The notes: a model not told the origin generated them from the letters alone. DNA of 26,435 nucleotides from Ruminococcus sp. UBA1394 (GCA_002305725.1 DBQM01000018.1:1-26435), one strand, 5' to 3'; positions 1 to 7,837 are shown, counted from the stretch's first letter. A program made the numbers and translations.

Positions 1-273
1 GTAGCCGCCCACCGGGCATTCGTCGCAGGCGATGTCTATGACCTCAATCACGTTGGGGTTTTCCATATCGCCGCCCATCGCGAGCTTTACGCGCTCGGAA
101 AGTATGGCGCGCTCCTTGTATACGCAGCAGCGCATCGTGGGCTGGGTGCCGGGAACGATGGTCTTGGGTATGTCAAGCACGTTTTCCATCAGAGAATCGT
201 TCCACTCCTGACGTGCCACTTCGCGCAGCACCTTATACTTAAGATGCTGGACTTTGGTATCGAATTTTCTCAT
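1..273 (-). CDS. hydA2: [FeFe]-hydrogenase, N-terminal 91 residues (cut by window edge)
   Basis: Reading the minus strand from the ATG at 273 gives 91 open codons that run off the left edge. The protein starts MRKFDTKVQHLKYKVL and contains IPKTIVPG, MRCCVYKERAILSERVKLA and IDIACDECPVGGY. I recognise this as the N-terminus of the clostridial ferredoxin-type monomeric [FeFe]-hydrogenase called HydA2 in Ruminococcus. It would make or consume H2 with reduced ferredoxin in the cytoplasm. C83 and C86 begin the first [4Fe-4S] cluster motif. The H-cluster motifs lie outside the window, so catalytic competence cannot be judged. A ribosome site (AGGTGATC) precedes the ATG, 18 bases after the SpoIIE stop, so it should be the last or a late gene of the hydS operon. 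Its GC content is near 60%, well above the rest of the window. The family call rests on memory of the N-terminal sequence. Confidence 0.8.
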   Translation of the reverse strand, partial: MRKFDTKVQHLKYKVLREVARQEWNDSLMENVLDIPKTIVPGTQPTMRCCVYKERAILSERVKLAMGGDMENPNVIEVIDIACDECPVGGY

Positions 274-291
274 CTGATCACCTGCTTATGT

Positions 292-1464
292 CTAGAAATA
301 GCTCACCTTGATGCGCTTGCCCATCTGCCGGAGGCATTCGGACAATTCCTGAACCAGGTTCATCTTTATGCTGAAATTGATCGGCAGATCGGGGTTTTGG
401 TGGGCGGGGTTTATCGCGCGGCCCACGTAGAAGTTTATATCGGTCGCCTCTTCAAAGAGCATCCGGCAGATCAGCGAGGCGCCGTCGCGATTGAGGCTCC
501 ACTGTTCGTAAAGCTCGTTGCCCGCCAGATAATCCTTGGCGTATGTGAGCACCTTGTTTATCGTTATAACGCCCTCGGTCACCAGATCCACGCCCTCTAT
601 CTCCGCGATGGGCGGGATATCCGGCGCCTCGAACTTGAGCGTGGTGCGCAAGGGCTTTCCCAGATAGCGCGCCGCTATCGAGGAGGTCGTGCCGCCGCAG
701 ACGATGTGCTTGCCCTCCTTGGAGAAAAACAGCGACATCATCTTGTTTGCGTCTTTCGGGTCTGCCGGAGGACCGAAAAGCAGATTTACAGGCTTTCTCT
801 GCCTTATCTTTATTGCCGCAACCGTCGTATCATCTCCCGGCTCGTTTCCGTAAAGCAGATTGCACTCGTCAAGAATAAGAGTGGATATGACTTTTGCGGT
901 ATAGTTCGGCTCGTAAAGCTTTTCGATATACTCGATTATGTTTTCCCTCTGCCAGCCGAAATTCATGTACTTGCCGACGCCTGCCCATATCGCACCGTCG
1001 CTCATGGCAATAAACACGTCGTTTTCGCAAAGCTGTATCTTTGAAGTGTAGATAGTCTTTCCGCCCATTTCGGAGACGTTTTTTGCGTAATCGTAGTTTT
1101 TACCGTCCCTCAGCAGAATAACCTGCGGATTGTCATACTGTATAATTTCCGCCTCGCTGTTGTCACGGACACACATAATAGTAAACGTGGAGTAAGCGAC
1201 CTTTCTTACCTCGCAGACCGGAAGAGTTGCGGCGATTGTCGAAACGCATTCCTCAATGCTCATGTTGTTTGCAATCATGGTTGAAATAATCTTTGAAGTC
1301 AGCGTCGAGAGAATACTCGCCTTAACGCCGCTGCCCAGACCGTCAGCCAGCACTAAAACTGTGTAATTATCCCCTTTTTCGATTACCTCAACATGATCTC
1401 CGCAAAGCTGTTCACCGTTTTTATTGATACTGCGGTAACCCACATCAGTGCAAAGATTATTCAT
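292..1464 (-). CDS. SpoIIE/PP2C-family serine phosphatase of the hydrogenase operon
   Basis: This 390-residue protein is a Mn/Mg-dependent PP2C-type phosphatase of the SpoIIE class. Metal-binding acidic motifs are visible: GDH at 22-24, ADGLGSG at 40-46 (D41), SDGA at 155-158 (D156) and GDDTT at 210-214. The phosphatase domain covers about residues 1-222. A C-terminal domain of about 165 residues follows, with GGTTSSIAARYLGK at 257-270, which I recall only from proteins encoded beside hydrogenases and whose role is unknown. It probably passes the HydS signal to an anti-sigma or antagonist-type partner by dephosphorylation, but no partner is visible here. Its start overlaps the end of hydS by 8 bases, implying translational coupling. 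Base composition changes inside the gene: about 43% GC for the phosphatase domain and about 55-65% for most of the C-terminal part. Confidence 0.88.
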   Translation of the reverse strand: MNNLCTDVGYRSINKNGEQLCGDHVEVIEKGDNYTVLVLADGLGSGVKASILSTLTSKIISTMIANNMSIEECVSTIAATLPVCEVRKVAYSTFTIMCVRDNSEAEIIQYDNPQVILLRDGKNYDYAKNVSEMGGKTIYTSKIQLCENDVFIAMSDGAIWAGVGKYMNFGWQRENIIEYIEKLYEPNYTAKVISTLILDECNLLYGNEPGDDTTVAAIKIRQRKPVNLLFGPPADPKDANKMMSLFFSKEGKHIVCGGTTSSIAARYLGKPLRTTLKFEAPDIPPIAEIEGVDLVTEGVITINKVLTYAKDYLAGNELYEQWSLNRDGASLICRMLFEEATDINFYVGRAINPAHQNPDLPINFSIKMNLVQELSECLRQMGKRIKVSYF

Positions 1465-3133
1465 CGCTCAGACTCTCCTTTAAATTTGTCAGCGCAACCT
1501 TGGTTTCCGCAACGGTTTCACCCAGAAGTGACGCAATTTCCTGAACAGTCCTCATCTGCTTTTCAATTACCTTGTCGGTTATCTCAATGGTACTGCTGCA
1601 GATGTTGCTCCTCTTTTCACGTTCCTTTTCCTCATTGGTAATATCCTTGATAATACCCATTATCATGTGATATTCCTTGTCGTATATTATGCTCTCCTCA
1701 ATATACTTTTCATACTCGGCAAGATAAACCTTTTTGTCGTGAACGTTTATTCCGCTGTCCATAACCGTTATGTATTCGATAGGGTTAAGGATTCTTACCA
1801 CCGGCGAATTGATTATGTCAGAGGAGTCCTTGATATTGAATATCTCACAGGCGGATTTGTTTATCTGCTGAACCTCCAGTTCCTCGTTGAGCACGATAAT
1901 TCCGTTAGGTGTATTGCGGATAATTTTGTCGGAGAATGACTCAGCCTTGTCTTTCAGAAACGGCAGGCACATTGTAAAGTCAGCCTTGTTCTGGTAAACC
2001 GCAATTGCTTTTTCACGGCAGGTATCATAGCCGCAGCTGCCGCAGTTAAGCTCCTGGTCGGGAGAGGTCTTGCCCATTTTGTGGAGTATCTCCTCAATAA
2101 TTCTTGTACTCGGAATTGCCCTGTGGAGAATTTCGCCCTTGAAGTCCTTTTTAAGCTGTTCGCTGCTGTATTCGGGTAATGAGAATTTCTCCTTTCCGGC
2201 ATATCTGTCAACAGCTATAAAGTCCTTGACAGGCTGTCTGTGCTCACGGTTCATAGCCGGACCGCCTACACAGCTTCCGGCACAGGCTGACATCTCAATA
2301 AAGCAGTTGCTTATTTTGCCGTCAAGGATATCCTTGATAGCGGCAATACAGTTTTCAGTACCGTCAACCGAGAAATAGCTGTAGTCCGGATTGTCAGTTT
2401 TCATTGTGCGCAGTATACCGCCGTTTGTAGGATAAAGCCTTGTAACGCCCTTTTCAACAGTATCCTCCGCCGGCTCAAACTCAACGCCCTCTGCCTCCAT
2501 CCATTCGGTCAGTTCCTCAAAGGTAAGGACCGTGTCAACCAGTCCCTTGTACTTGTCAGCCTCCTCCTTTTTGGAGATACACGGTCCGATAAAGACTGTG
2601 TAACAGCCGGGGTTCTCGTCTTTAAGCTTCTGACAATGCGCCTGCATAGGTGAAAGAACGTCCGCTAAATATTTAACTGCCCCGGGATAATATTTCTGTA
2701 TCAGTGTATTCACAGAATTACAGCAGGAAGAAATAATAACATTCTGCCCGCCCTTTTCAATTATTTTTTCATACTCTGCCGTTACAAGCTGTGCGCCCTG
2801 TGCCGTTTCCTCAGCCTTTGAGAAACCAAGCTTTTTCAGCGCATTCTGCATTGATGCAATAGTAACGCCCTCAAAATTTGCCGCAAAAGCAGGAGCAATA
2901 CTTGCCACAACATTTTTGCCGTCTGCCAGCGCCTGTTTGACCTTGTCAGCGTCATTCCGTATCTGCTTTGCGTTCTGCGGACAGACTACAAAGCAGGTAC
3001 CGCAGAGTATACACTCATCATTTATAATATTCGCCTGATTGTCCGAAAACCTGATTGATTTTACAGGGCAATGGCGTATGCATTTATAGCAGTTTTTACA
3101 GTTCAGCTTTTTCAGCTGGAGATAATCGTTCAT
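1457..3133 (-). CDS. hydS: Sensory [FeFe]-hydrogenase with PAS domain (HydS type)
   Basis: Domains in order of the 558 residues: a two-[4Fe-4S] ferredoxin domain (C12, C15, C18, C22 and C41, C44, C47, C51); an H-cluster domain with L1 SSCCNS (C137, C138), L2 GPCISKKEE (C185) and L3 EMSACAGSCVGG (C284, C288); an extra four-Cys Fe-S domain (C364, C367, C372, C389); a PAS domain at about 403-500; and a charged, probably coiled-coil tail to 558. All four H-cluster cysteines and the proton-relay cysteine (first of CC) are kept, but L1 lacks the usual P-x-W and L3 has Ser where catalytic enzymes have Met. This set fits the group C sensory hydrogenases described in Ruminococcus albus and other Clostridia, thought to sense H2 and control hydrogenase gene expression. 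There is no kinase domain; the signal presumably goes to the SpoIIE phosphatase next door. Confidence 0.9.
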   Translation of the reverse strand: MNDYLQLKKLNCKNCYKCIRHCPVKSIRFSDNQANIINDECILCGTCFVVCPQNAKQIRNDADKVKQALADGKNVVASIAPAFAANFEGVTIASMQNALKKLGFSKAEETAQGAQLVTAEYEKIIEKGGQNVIISSCCNSVNTLIQKYYPGAVKYLADVLSPMQAHCQKLKDENPGCYTVFIGPCISKKEEADKYKGLVDTVLTFEELTEWMEAEGVEFEPAEDTVEKGVTRLYPTNGGILRTMKTDNPDYSYFSVDGTENCIAAIKDILDGKISNCFIEMSACAGSCVGGPAMNREHRQPVKDFIAVDRYAGKEKFSLPEYSSEQLKKDFKGEILHRAIPSTRIIEEILHKMGKTSPDQELNCGSCGYDTCREKAIAVYQNKADFTMCLPFLKDKAESFSDKIIRNTPNGIIVLNEELEVQQINKSACEIFNIKDSSDIINSPVVRILNPIEYITVMDSGINVHDKKVYLAEYEKYIEESIIYDKEYHMIMGIIKDITNEEKEREKRSNICSSTIEITDKVIEKQMRTVQEIASLLGETVAETKVALTNLKESLSDE

Positions 3134-3150
3134 AGCTCATATTCCTTTCC

Positions 3151-3393
3151 TTAAAGCTGGTCAAGCACATATTTTTTGAAAATCTCATCAAAGTTTTCCG
3201 GTGAAACTCCGCATACAATCTGGTCGTCCACCTTTATCGACACACCCTCGGTACATTTCCCCAGACAAAACGAGCCTGAAAGCGTAACCTTGTCTTCGAG
3301 CTTGTTGGTTTTAACAGCATTTTTGAGAAGTTCGACTATTTTCGCAGAGCCTCTCAGATGACATGAGCTTCCAACGCACACAAAAATATTCAT
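3151..3393 (-). CDS. Thioredoxin-like [2Fe-2S] ferredoxin (NuoE/HydC-like)
   Basis: This 80-residue protein is a stand-alone thioredoxin-fold [2Fe-2S] domain. The four ligands fit the NuoE pattern: C6 and C11 (C-x4-C), C43 and C47 (C-x3-C). It lacks the N-terminal helical part of NuoE or HydC, so it is a minimal version. It is the first gene after the operon promoter, 17 bases before hydS, with a strong ribosome site (GGAGGG) at a normal distance. Small proteins of this kind commonly accompany sensory and multimeric [FeFe]-hydrogenases. I infer that it carries electrons to or from HydS. That it is specific to HydS, rather than to HydA2, is not shown by the sequence. Confidence 0.85.
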   Translation of the reverse strand: MNIFVCVGSSCHLRGSAKIVELLKNAVKTNKLEDKVTLSGSFCLGKCTEGVSIKVDDQIVCGVSPENFDEIFKKYVLDQL

Positions 3394-3444
3394 TTTATCA
3401 CCCTCCTGAAAATTATCGGAAAATATCCGGAAATATCTGTATAA

Positions 3445-3473
3445 ATTATATCATACTGACTTTTCGCTGTCAA
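3445..3473 (-). promoter_or_regulatory. Sigma-A promoter of the hydS operon
   Basis: On the minus strand there is a perfect consensus: TTGACA (3468-3473), a 17-base spacer, and TATAAT (3445-3450). Transcription should start near 3438, giving a leader of about 45 bases to the ATG at 3393. The leader holds CGGA-AAATA-TCCG, a short inverted repeat that might be an operator. No Rex-type TTGTTAA site is present here, unlike at adhE. Confidence 0.85.
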
Positions 3474-3534
3474 TTGAGGACTGACTGATAAGACAAAAAA
3501 ACGGACACGAAATGTGGAATAGCTATATAGAAGT

Positions 3535-3566
3535 ATAATCCGTGAAAAGCAATCTTCACGGATTAT
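3535..3566. terminator. Perfect 12-bp hairpin, likely terminator
   Basis: ATAATCCGTGAA (3535-3546) pairs perfectly with 3555-3566 around an 8-base loop. It lies 19 bases beyond the 3' end of the minus-strand gene at 3586-4026. There is no clean U-tract on either side, so termination strength is uncertain. Confidence 0.55.
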
Positions 3567-3585
3567 TTAAATCTTAATATGTGCT

Positions 3586-4026
3586 TTATAAAAGCCAAGG
3601 AATATGAAACGCTATATCCATAACGATTGCTGGATGCGTAAAGCGGGTGGAATCTTTTATGCTATCACCTGTATCAAAAGAAACGGAATAACCCTTTTCA
3701 ATTTCAAAAAACAAACTATCGTTCAAAGTGGGTATTGCATTTTTAACTGTTCCGCATAAGAAATACATACCTCCATAAAAACAATTTTCGCCTTCGCATT
3801 CATAACAATTTACATATGCATCATACGGCTTTTTCCCATTAATGCCAAGTCTTTCAAATAATTCCTTAACTTTATCGGGAAAAAGCTCATACGCCAAATA
3901 ATAATTTTTGCACCCATCGCAGCCGCAGTCATCAATAATCAGTTTTTGTTTTTCATAGCACAAACGTGTTTGCTCAACATCAACATCAAGAATAAACTGT
4001 CCGAGTTGAAAAAGCATAAAATTCAC
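3586..4026 (-). CDS. Uncharacterised cysteine-rich protein
   Basis: I do not recognise a named family with confidence, although similar short Firmicute proteins of unknown function exist. The 146 residues start MNFMLFQLGQFILDVDVEQT and have many cysteines in short motifs: CGCDGC at about 34-39, CYECEGENC at about 74-82, and a single Cys in FLCGT. The pattern could hold a metal such as zinc, but the sequence does not prove it. There is no signal peptide or membrane segment. The ORF sits alone on the minus strand with lower GC (about 33%) than its neighbours and lies within an 11-bp inverted repeat, both signs of possible acquisition. No strong ribosome site is visible upstream (caggtgaatttt). 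Confidence 0.65.
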   Translation of the reverse strand: MNFMLFQLGQFILDVDVEQTRLCYEKQKLIIDDCGCDGCKNYYLAYELFPDKVKELFERLGINGKKPYDAYVNCYECEGENCFYGGMYFLCGTVKNAIPTLNDSLFFEIEKGYSVSFDTGDSIKDSTRFTHPAIVMDIAFHIPWLL

Positions 4027-4089
4027 CTGCCAATTTATATATGAATCATTACATCAAAAAACTTTATAGAATCAATGTCAAGAGAAGCG

Positions 4090-4127
4090 CAAAGCCACTT
4101 TTGACACAAACGTCAAAAGCGGCTTTG
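4090..4127. terminator. 16-bp hairpin downstream of deoD
   Basis: 4090-4105 pairs with 4112-4127 with a single mismatch and a 6-base loop (ACAAAC). It lies about 50 bases past the deoD stop and also upstream of the 3586-4026 gene. It lacks a clear U-run on the minus strand, so it may act as a terminator or simply belong to the inserted segment. Confidence 0.5.
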
Positions 4128-4178
4128 TAATACTTCTTTATCAATCGCTCACTAAACGTGTCCGTTTAATCTGCAAAA

Positions 4179-4889
4179 TTATTCCGCCGAAACCGCCGCT
4201 TCAAGCGCAATTTCCATCATATCCGTAAAGGTCGTCTGACGTTCCTCCGGTGTTGTTGAAAGTCCTCTCAGCGGACAGTCGGAAACAGTCAGAATACAAA
4301 GGGCGTTTTTGCCCAGTCTTGCGGCATTCATGTAAAGCGCCGCAGATTCCATTTCAACGCCCAGAACGTTCATTTTCTGCCACTTTGCAAGGGAATTGCT
4401 GTCGTCATAGAAAGTGTCACTTGAAAGCACGTTTCCGACATGATAAGCCGCTCCCTTTTCCTCTGCCGCCTTTACTGCATGGCTTAACAGAGCGTATGAC
4501 GCTGTGGGCGCATAGGTGCCGGGGAGACCAAACTGCGCGGCAAAATTTGAATTAGTGCAGGCGCCCATTGCGATTATAACATCACGCAGATTCACAAAAT
4601 CCGCAATCGCTCCGGCTGTGCCCACTCTTATAATGTTGTCCACATCATATTCAGTAAAAAGCTCGTGGGTATAAATCCCGATTGACGGAATACCCATTCC
4701 GCTGCCCTGGACGGAAATTTCCTTTCCCTTGTATTTTCCGGTGAATCCCAGCATACCCCTTACCTTATTATAGCAGACTGGGTTTTCAAGGTAGGTTTTT
4801 GCAATGAATTCTGCTCTCAGAGGGTCGCCGGGCATGAGGACGGTTTTGGCAATTTCGCCTTTTTCGGCGCTGTTATGGGGTGTAGACAT
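4179..4889 (-). CDS. deoD: Purine nucleoside phosphorylase, DeoD type
   Basis: DeoD splits purine ribo- and deoxyribonucleosides with phosphate into base and (deoxy)ribose-1-phosphate, in the cytoplasm, as part of purine salvage. The 236 residues match the hexameric bacterial family in length. Key residues are visible: H5 (MSTPH), the phosphate loop MPGDPLR (G21, R25), NKVRGMLGFTG (R44), R88 in IIRVG, the nucleoside-binding VEMES (E181), D204 in TVSDC and R217 in ERQTT. The catalytic Asp/Arg pair is therefore intact. It is a single-gene unit with its own promoter and a good ribosome site (AAGGAAG). It is divergent from the ECF sigma factor gene. Confidence 0.95.
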   Translation of the reverse strand: MSTPHNSAEKGEIAKTVLMPGDPLRAEFIAKTYLENPVCYNKVRGMLGFTGKYKGKEISVQGSGMGIPSIGIYTHELFTEYDVDNIIRVGTAGAIADFVNLRDVIIAMGACTNSNFAAQFGLPGTYAPTASYALLSHAVKAAEEKGAAYHVGNVLSSDTFYDDSNSLAKWQKMNVLGVEMESAALYMNAARLGKNALCILTVSDCPLRGLSTTPEERQTTFTDMMEIALEAAVSAE

Positions 4890-4938
4890 ATATAAAACTT
4901 CCTTTCTTGGTTATATTTTTCATTTATGACTTTAAAAT

Positions 4939-4967
4939 ATTATATCACGTCCGAAAAGTATTGTAAA
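4939..4967 (-). promoter_or_regulatory. Sigma-A promoter of deoD
   Basis: On the minus strand, TTTACA (4962-4967), a 17-base spacer and TATAAT (4939-4944) precede deoD by about 50 bases. One mismatch in the -35 box. Confidence 0.75.
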
Positions 4968-5103
4968 GCAATCCTGTTAAGGTAATAATACACAAATATT
5001 TTATCTTATTTTGTATATTTGTACAAAAATTAAACTTTCATGCAGCAATCAGCACAGTTTCAGACACTAATATTATGAATCGGTTCAAAAGGGGGATTTA
5101 AAC

Positions 5104-5607
5104 ATGAATGATTTCAAAACTGACGCCGAATTAGCACGAAAAGGCGACACAGCAGCTTTTTCCCGGCTTTATTCCATGGTATACAAAGAAATGTATCACA
5201 CAGCGCTTTACAATCTGAGAAGTCCGCACGACGCCGCAGACGCAGTAAGCGATACTGTTGCCGACGCTTTTGAAACAATAGGCAGACTAAAAAATGCCGA
5301 GGCTTTCAGAGCATGGATAATGAAAATACTTTTTGCAAAAATCAAGAAGCGGCAGAAAGAATACATGAACAGTAACGCAGAACTGGACGACGCACTTATT
5401 TACAACGAGGACTTTGATTTCGACAGCTCCGAGCTGAAAGACGCCCTTGATTCCCTTGACGAGGAGTCACGCACCATTCTTTCTCTTTCGGTGCTGGGAG
5501 GCTATAAGAGTATGGAAATAGCGGAAATAAGCGGTCTGAAAGCGTCGGCGGTGCGCTCAAAGCTTTCAAGAATAAAAGCACAGCTGAGACTGAGCCTTTG
5601 CGAATGA
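5104..5607 (+). CDS. ECF-type RNA polymerase sigma factor
   Basis: A 167-residue sigma-70 family protein of the extracytoplasmic-function class, with only regions 2 and 4. Region 2 is about residues 8-80 (DAADAVSDTVADAFETIG is the 2.1-2.2-like helix; FRAWIMKILFAKIKKRQ is 2.4-like). Region 4 is about 108-165 (LDEESRTILSLSVLGGYKSMEIAEISGL, then the recognition helix ASAVRSKLSRIKAQL). The start has a ribosome site (GGGGGA). The gene is followed after 15 bases by the membrane beta-propeller protein, the usual sigma/anti-sigma order. I could not find a convincing sigma-A promoter upstream; a TAATAT at 5068-5073 has no good -35 partner, so it may be autoregulated. Confidence 0.9.
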   Translation: MNDFKTDAELARKGDTAAFSRLYSMVYKEMYHTALYNLRSPHDAADAVSDTVADAFETIGRLKNAEAFRAWIMKILFAKIKKRQKEYMNSNAELDDALIYNEDFDFDSSELKDALDSLDEESRTILSLSVLGGYKSMEIAEISGLKASAVRSKLSRIKAQLRLSLCE

Positions 5608-5622
5608 AAGGAGATAAAGATT

Positions 5623-7821
5623 ATGAGTGAGAAATATAATGATGAAAATGTAAAGAAAATACTCCAGTCTGAAAAAGTTCCGGAAAGGCTTGAACCGGAA
5701 AACATAAAGAAAATGCTGGATAACGGCAGATACGCCGAAAGCCGTAAAAAAATCAGGCACAGGAAAATACTCCGCATTGTTTCTGCGGCAGCAGCAGTTG
5801 CGGTTGTTTTGAGTACTTCCATTTATTTTATTAAGCCGGTGCTTTATGATAAGGGAGTTTTTTCAAAAGATTCAGCTGTGGTGTATTCGGTTGACTCAAT
5901 GAAACCGGCGGCACAGTACAGCGACGTATATAATTACTTTTACAGGGCAAGAAAATTCACCCAGCTGAAAGACAAGATTTTCGGCGGTTTCGGATCCAAG
6001 AATTATGATATGGGTATGGGTATTGTCGAGGAAAGCGCAGCTGCCGACGAAAGCTCTGTTCAGGAAAACGAAGCTGACATTCCTAATTACGCAGAGGAAA
6101 ACTTTATCACTGGTGAAGAGAACAATGACGGCTACGGTGCTGACAGTTCTTCGTTAAGCAGTATTGAAACCGACGGTGCAGAACAGCAGAAGGAATATTC
6201 CGACACATACAGCCAGGAAACAGGCGTTTTAGAGGCTGATATCGTAAAGACAGACGGAAACTATATTTTCTATGCAAGCGGCGACACTCTCTGTGTTTCA
6301 CAGGTTGACAACGGAAATTTCATAAACCCATACAAAACCGATGTATCTGATTTGCTGGGACTCAGCTATGACGGATATATACAGGATATGTACGTCTACA
6401 ACGGAAAGCTTGTGGTTATCTGCGAATACTACGATTCAGCCTGGCAGGACGGCTGCATTGTTGAATATGCCTGGTATGAAAATAATAATACCTATGCTGT
6501 GATTTTCGATATCTCAGATAAGCTGACCCTTTCAGGCTATTATGCCCAGGAGGGATTCTACAATGATGTGCGCCTTATGGCTGACGGATATCTTTATCTT
6601 GTGACAAGCAAGGACATATACGTCGATTATGACGACATATCAGAAGAAGATTATGAAAAATTTATTCCGCAGTACTATGTAGGCGAAAACGGCTGCTGTG
6701 TACCGCCGGAAAATATCATGATACCTACAAAGGAACTAAAGGAAGTCTATGACTACATTTCATATACAAATGTTGCGGGACTGAACCTTAACAGCGAAAC
6801 TCCCTGCCAGCCTGTTGACGCAAAGTCAATCGCAGGCTATGCAAACACTATCTACTGCTCACAGAATAATCTCTATGTTGTTTCCGGATATGACGAAACA
6901 GAGATAACACGTTTTGCCGTAAATGACGGAACAATTACACCGGAGGCGTCCGGAAAGGTAAAGGGTTATGTCAATGACCAGTTCTCTATGAGCGAATACA
7001 ACGGCTATTTCAGAATAGCAGTTACCGAGGACACCTGGGAAGAGTACAATGACCTTGCCGGAGAGGACAGCGCAGTTGCCTCAAATACAATGGTATCCCA
7101 GAAAAACAGCGTTTATGTTCTTGATATGGGCATGAACATTGTCGGAAGTATCGGAAACTTTGGTCTGAACGAGCAGATACAATCGGTGAATTTTAACGGG
7201 GATATTGCCTATGTGGTAACATTCCGTCAGACTGATCCCCTTTATGCCATTGATTTAAGCGACCCGGCAAATCCTGTTATGCTTGACGAATTCAAGATAA
7301 CCGGCTACAGCTCATATATGCAGTACTGGAGCGACGGACTCCTTCTCGGTTTCGGCGTTGAGGCTGACGAGAATACAGGCTGGCAGACCGGTCTGAAGCT
7401 GACTATGTTTGACAACAGCGACCCGAACAATCTGCAGGCGCTTGACTCAGAAGTATTCTCCGAAGGCGAAAGCGGTTATGTATATTCCGAGGCTGTCAAC
7501 GAGAGAAAAGCTCTGTTTATCGACCCGGTGAAAAATCTTATCGGTTTCCCTGTGGAAAAAGACTATGAAACATGGGTTAACGATTCCTACTTTGATCGCC
7601 ACACAGAGCAGTCCTATCAGTTCTACTCCTTTGAAAACGGCAGGTTTATCTGGAAAGGCGAGATAAGCAAGGAAAATGAATCGGACGATTTCTTTACTGA
7701 GAATTTCAGACGAGTGGTTTATATAGACGGTTATCTGTATGCTGTTTCGAATAATGAATTCAAGTCAGTAAACGCTGTGACATTTTCAAAAGCAGCTGTT
7801 GTGGATTTTGAAACTGATTGA
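5623..7821 (+). CDS. Membrane-anchored beta-propeller protein, probable anti-sigma factor
   Basis: The 732 residues have a short cytoplasmic N-terminus (1-48, containing VPERLEPENIKKML, a pattern common in anti-sigma tails), one membrane helix (about 49-70), an acidic, Ser-rich extracellular linker to about 190, and a large domain to the end. The start of that domain, with EADIVKTDGNYIFYASGD, matches the Beta_propel family (Pfam PF09826), whose repeats recur as strands with aromatic and Gly-Asp ends. Those proteins are secreted or anchored in Firmicutes and archaea, with unknown ligands. Being the second gene of an ECF sigma pair, it most likely holds the sigma factor at the membrane and senses something outside the cell. 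The sigma-binding role is inferred from position and topology. A strong ribosome site (AAGGAG) fixes the start. Confidence 0.85.
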   Translation: MSEKYNDENVKKILQSEKVPERLEPENIKKMLDNGRYAESRKKIRHRKILRIVSAAAAVAVVLSTSIYFIKPVLYDKGVFSKDSAVVYSVDSMKPAAQYSDVYNYFYRARKFTQLKDKIFGGFGSKNYDMGMGIVEESAAADESSVQENEADIPNYAEENFITGEENNDGYGADSSSLSSIETDGAEQQKEYSDTYSQETGVLEADIVKTDGNYIFYASGDTLCVSQVDNGNFINPYKTDVSDLLGLSYDGYIQDMYVYNGKLVVICEYYDSAWQDGCIVEYAWYENNNTYAVIFDISDKLTLSGYYAQEGFYNDVRLMADGYLYLVTSKDIYVDYDDISEEDYEKFIPQYYVGENGCCVPPENIMIPTKELKEVYDYISYTNVAGLNLNSETPCQPVDAKSIAGYANTIYCSQNNLYVVSGYDETEITRFAVNDGTITPEASGKVKGYVNDQFSMSEYNGYFRIAVTEDTWEEYNDLAGEDSAVASNTMVSQKNSVYVLDMGMNIVGSIGNFGLNEQIQSVNFNGDIAYVVTFRQTDPLYAIDLSDPANPVMLDEFKITGYSSYMQYWSDGLLLGFGVEADENTGWQTGLKLTMFDNSDPNNLQALDSEVFSEGESGYVYSEAVNERKALFIDPVKNLIGFPVEKDYETWVNDSYFDRHTEQSYQFYSFENGRFIWKGEISKENESDDFFTENFRRVVYIDGYLYAVSNNEFKSVNAVTFSKAAVVDFETD

Positions 7822-7837
7822 ACACATTAAAACTAAC

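Larger units (their letters stand above)
3499..4167. repeat. 11-bp inverted repeat bounding a low-GC single-gene segment
   Basis: AAACGGACACG at 3499-3509 is repeated as its exact reverse complement at 4157-4167. Both copies face inward as terminal inverted repeats would. The segment between them has one gene (3586-4026), two strong hairpins (3535-3566 and 4090-4127) and about 33% GC in the two lines I counted within the gene. I see no transposase and no clear target-site duplication, so mobility is only suggested. Confidence 0.4.

Noticed and set aside
244..1044. Long plus-strand open frame opposite the SpoIIE gene
   Set aside because: It runs antisense to a well-supported phosphatase and hydrogenase, has no family resemblance, and is explained by the high GC of this stretch.
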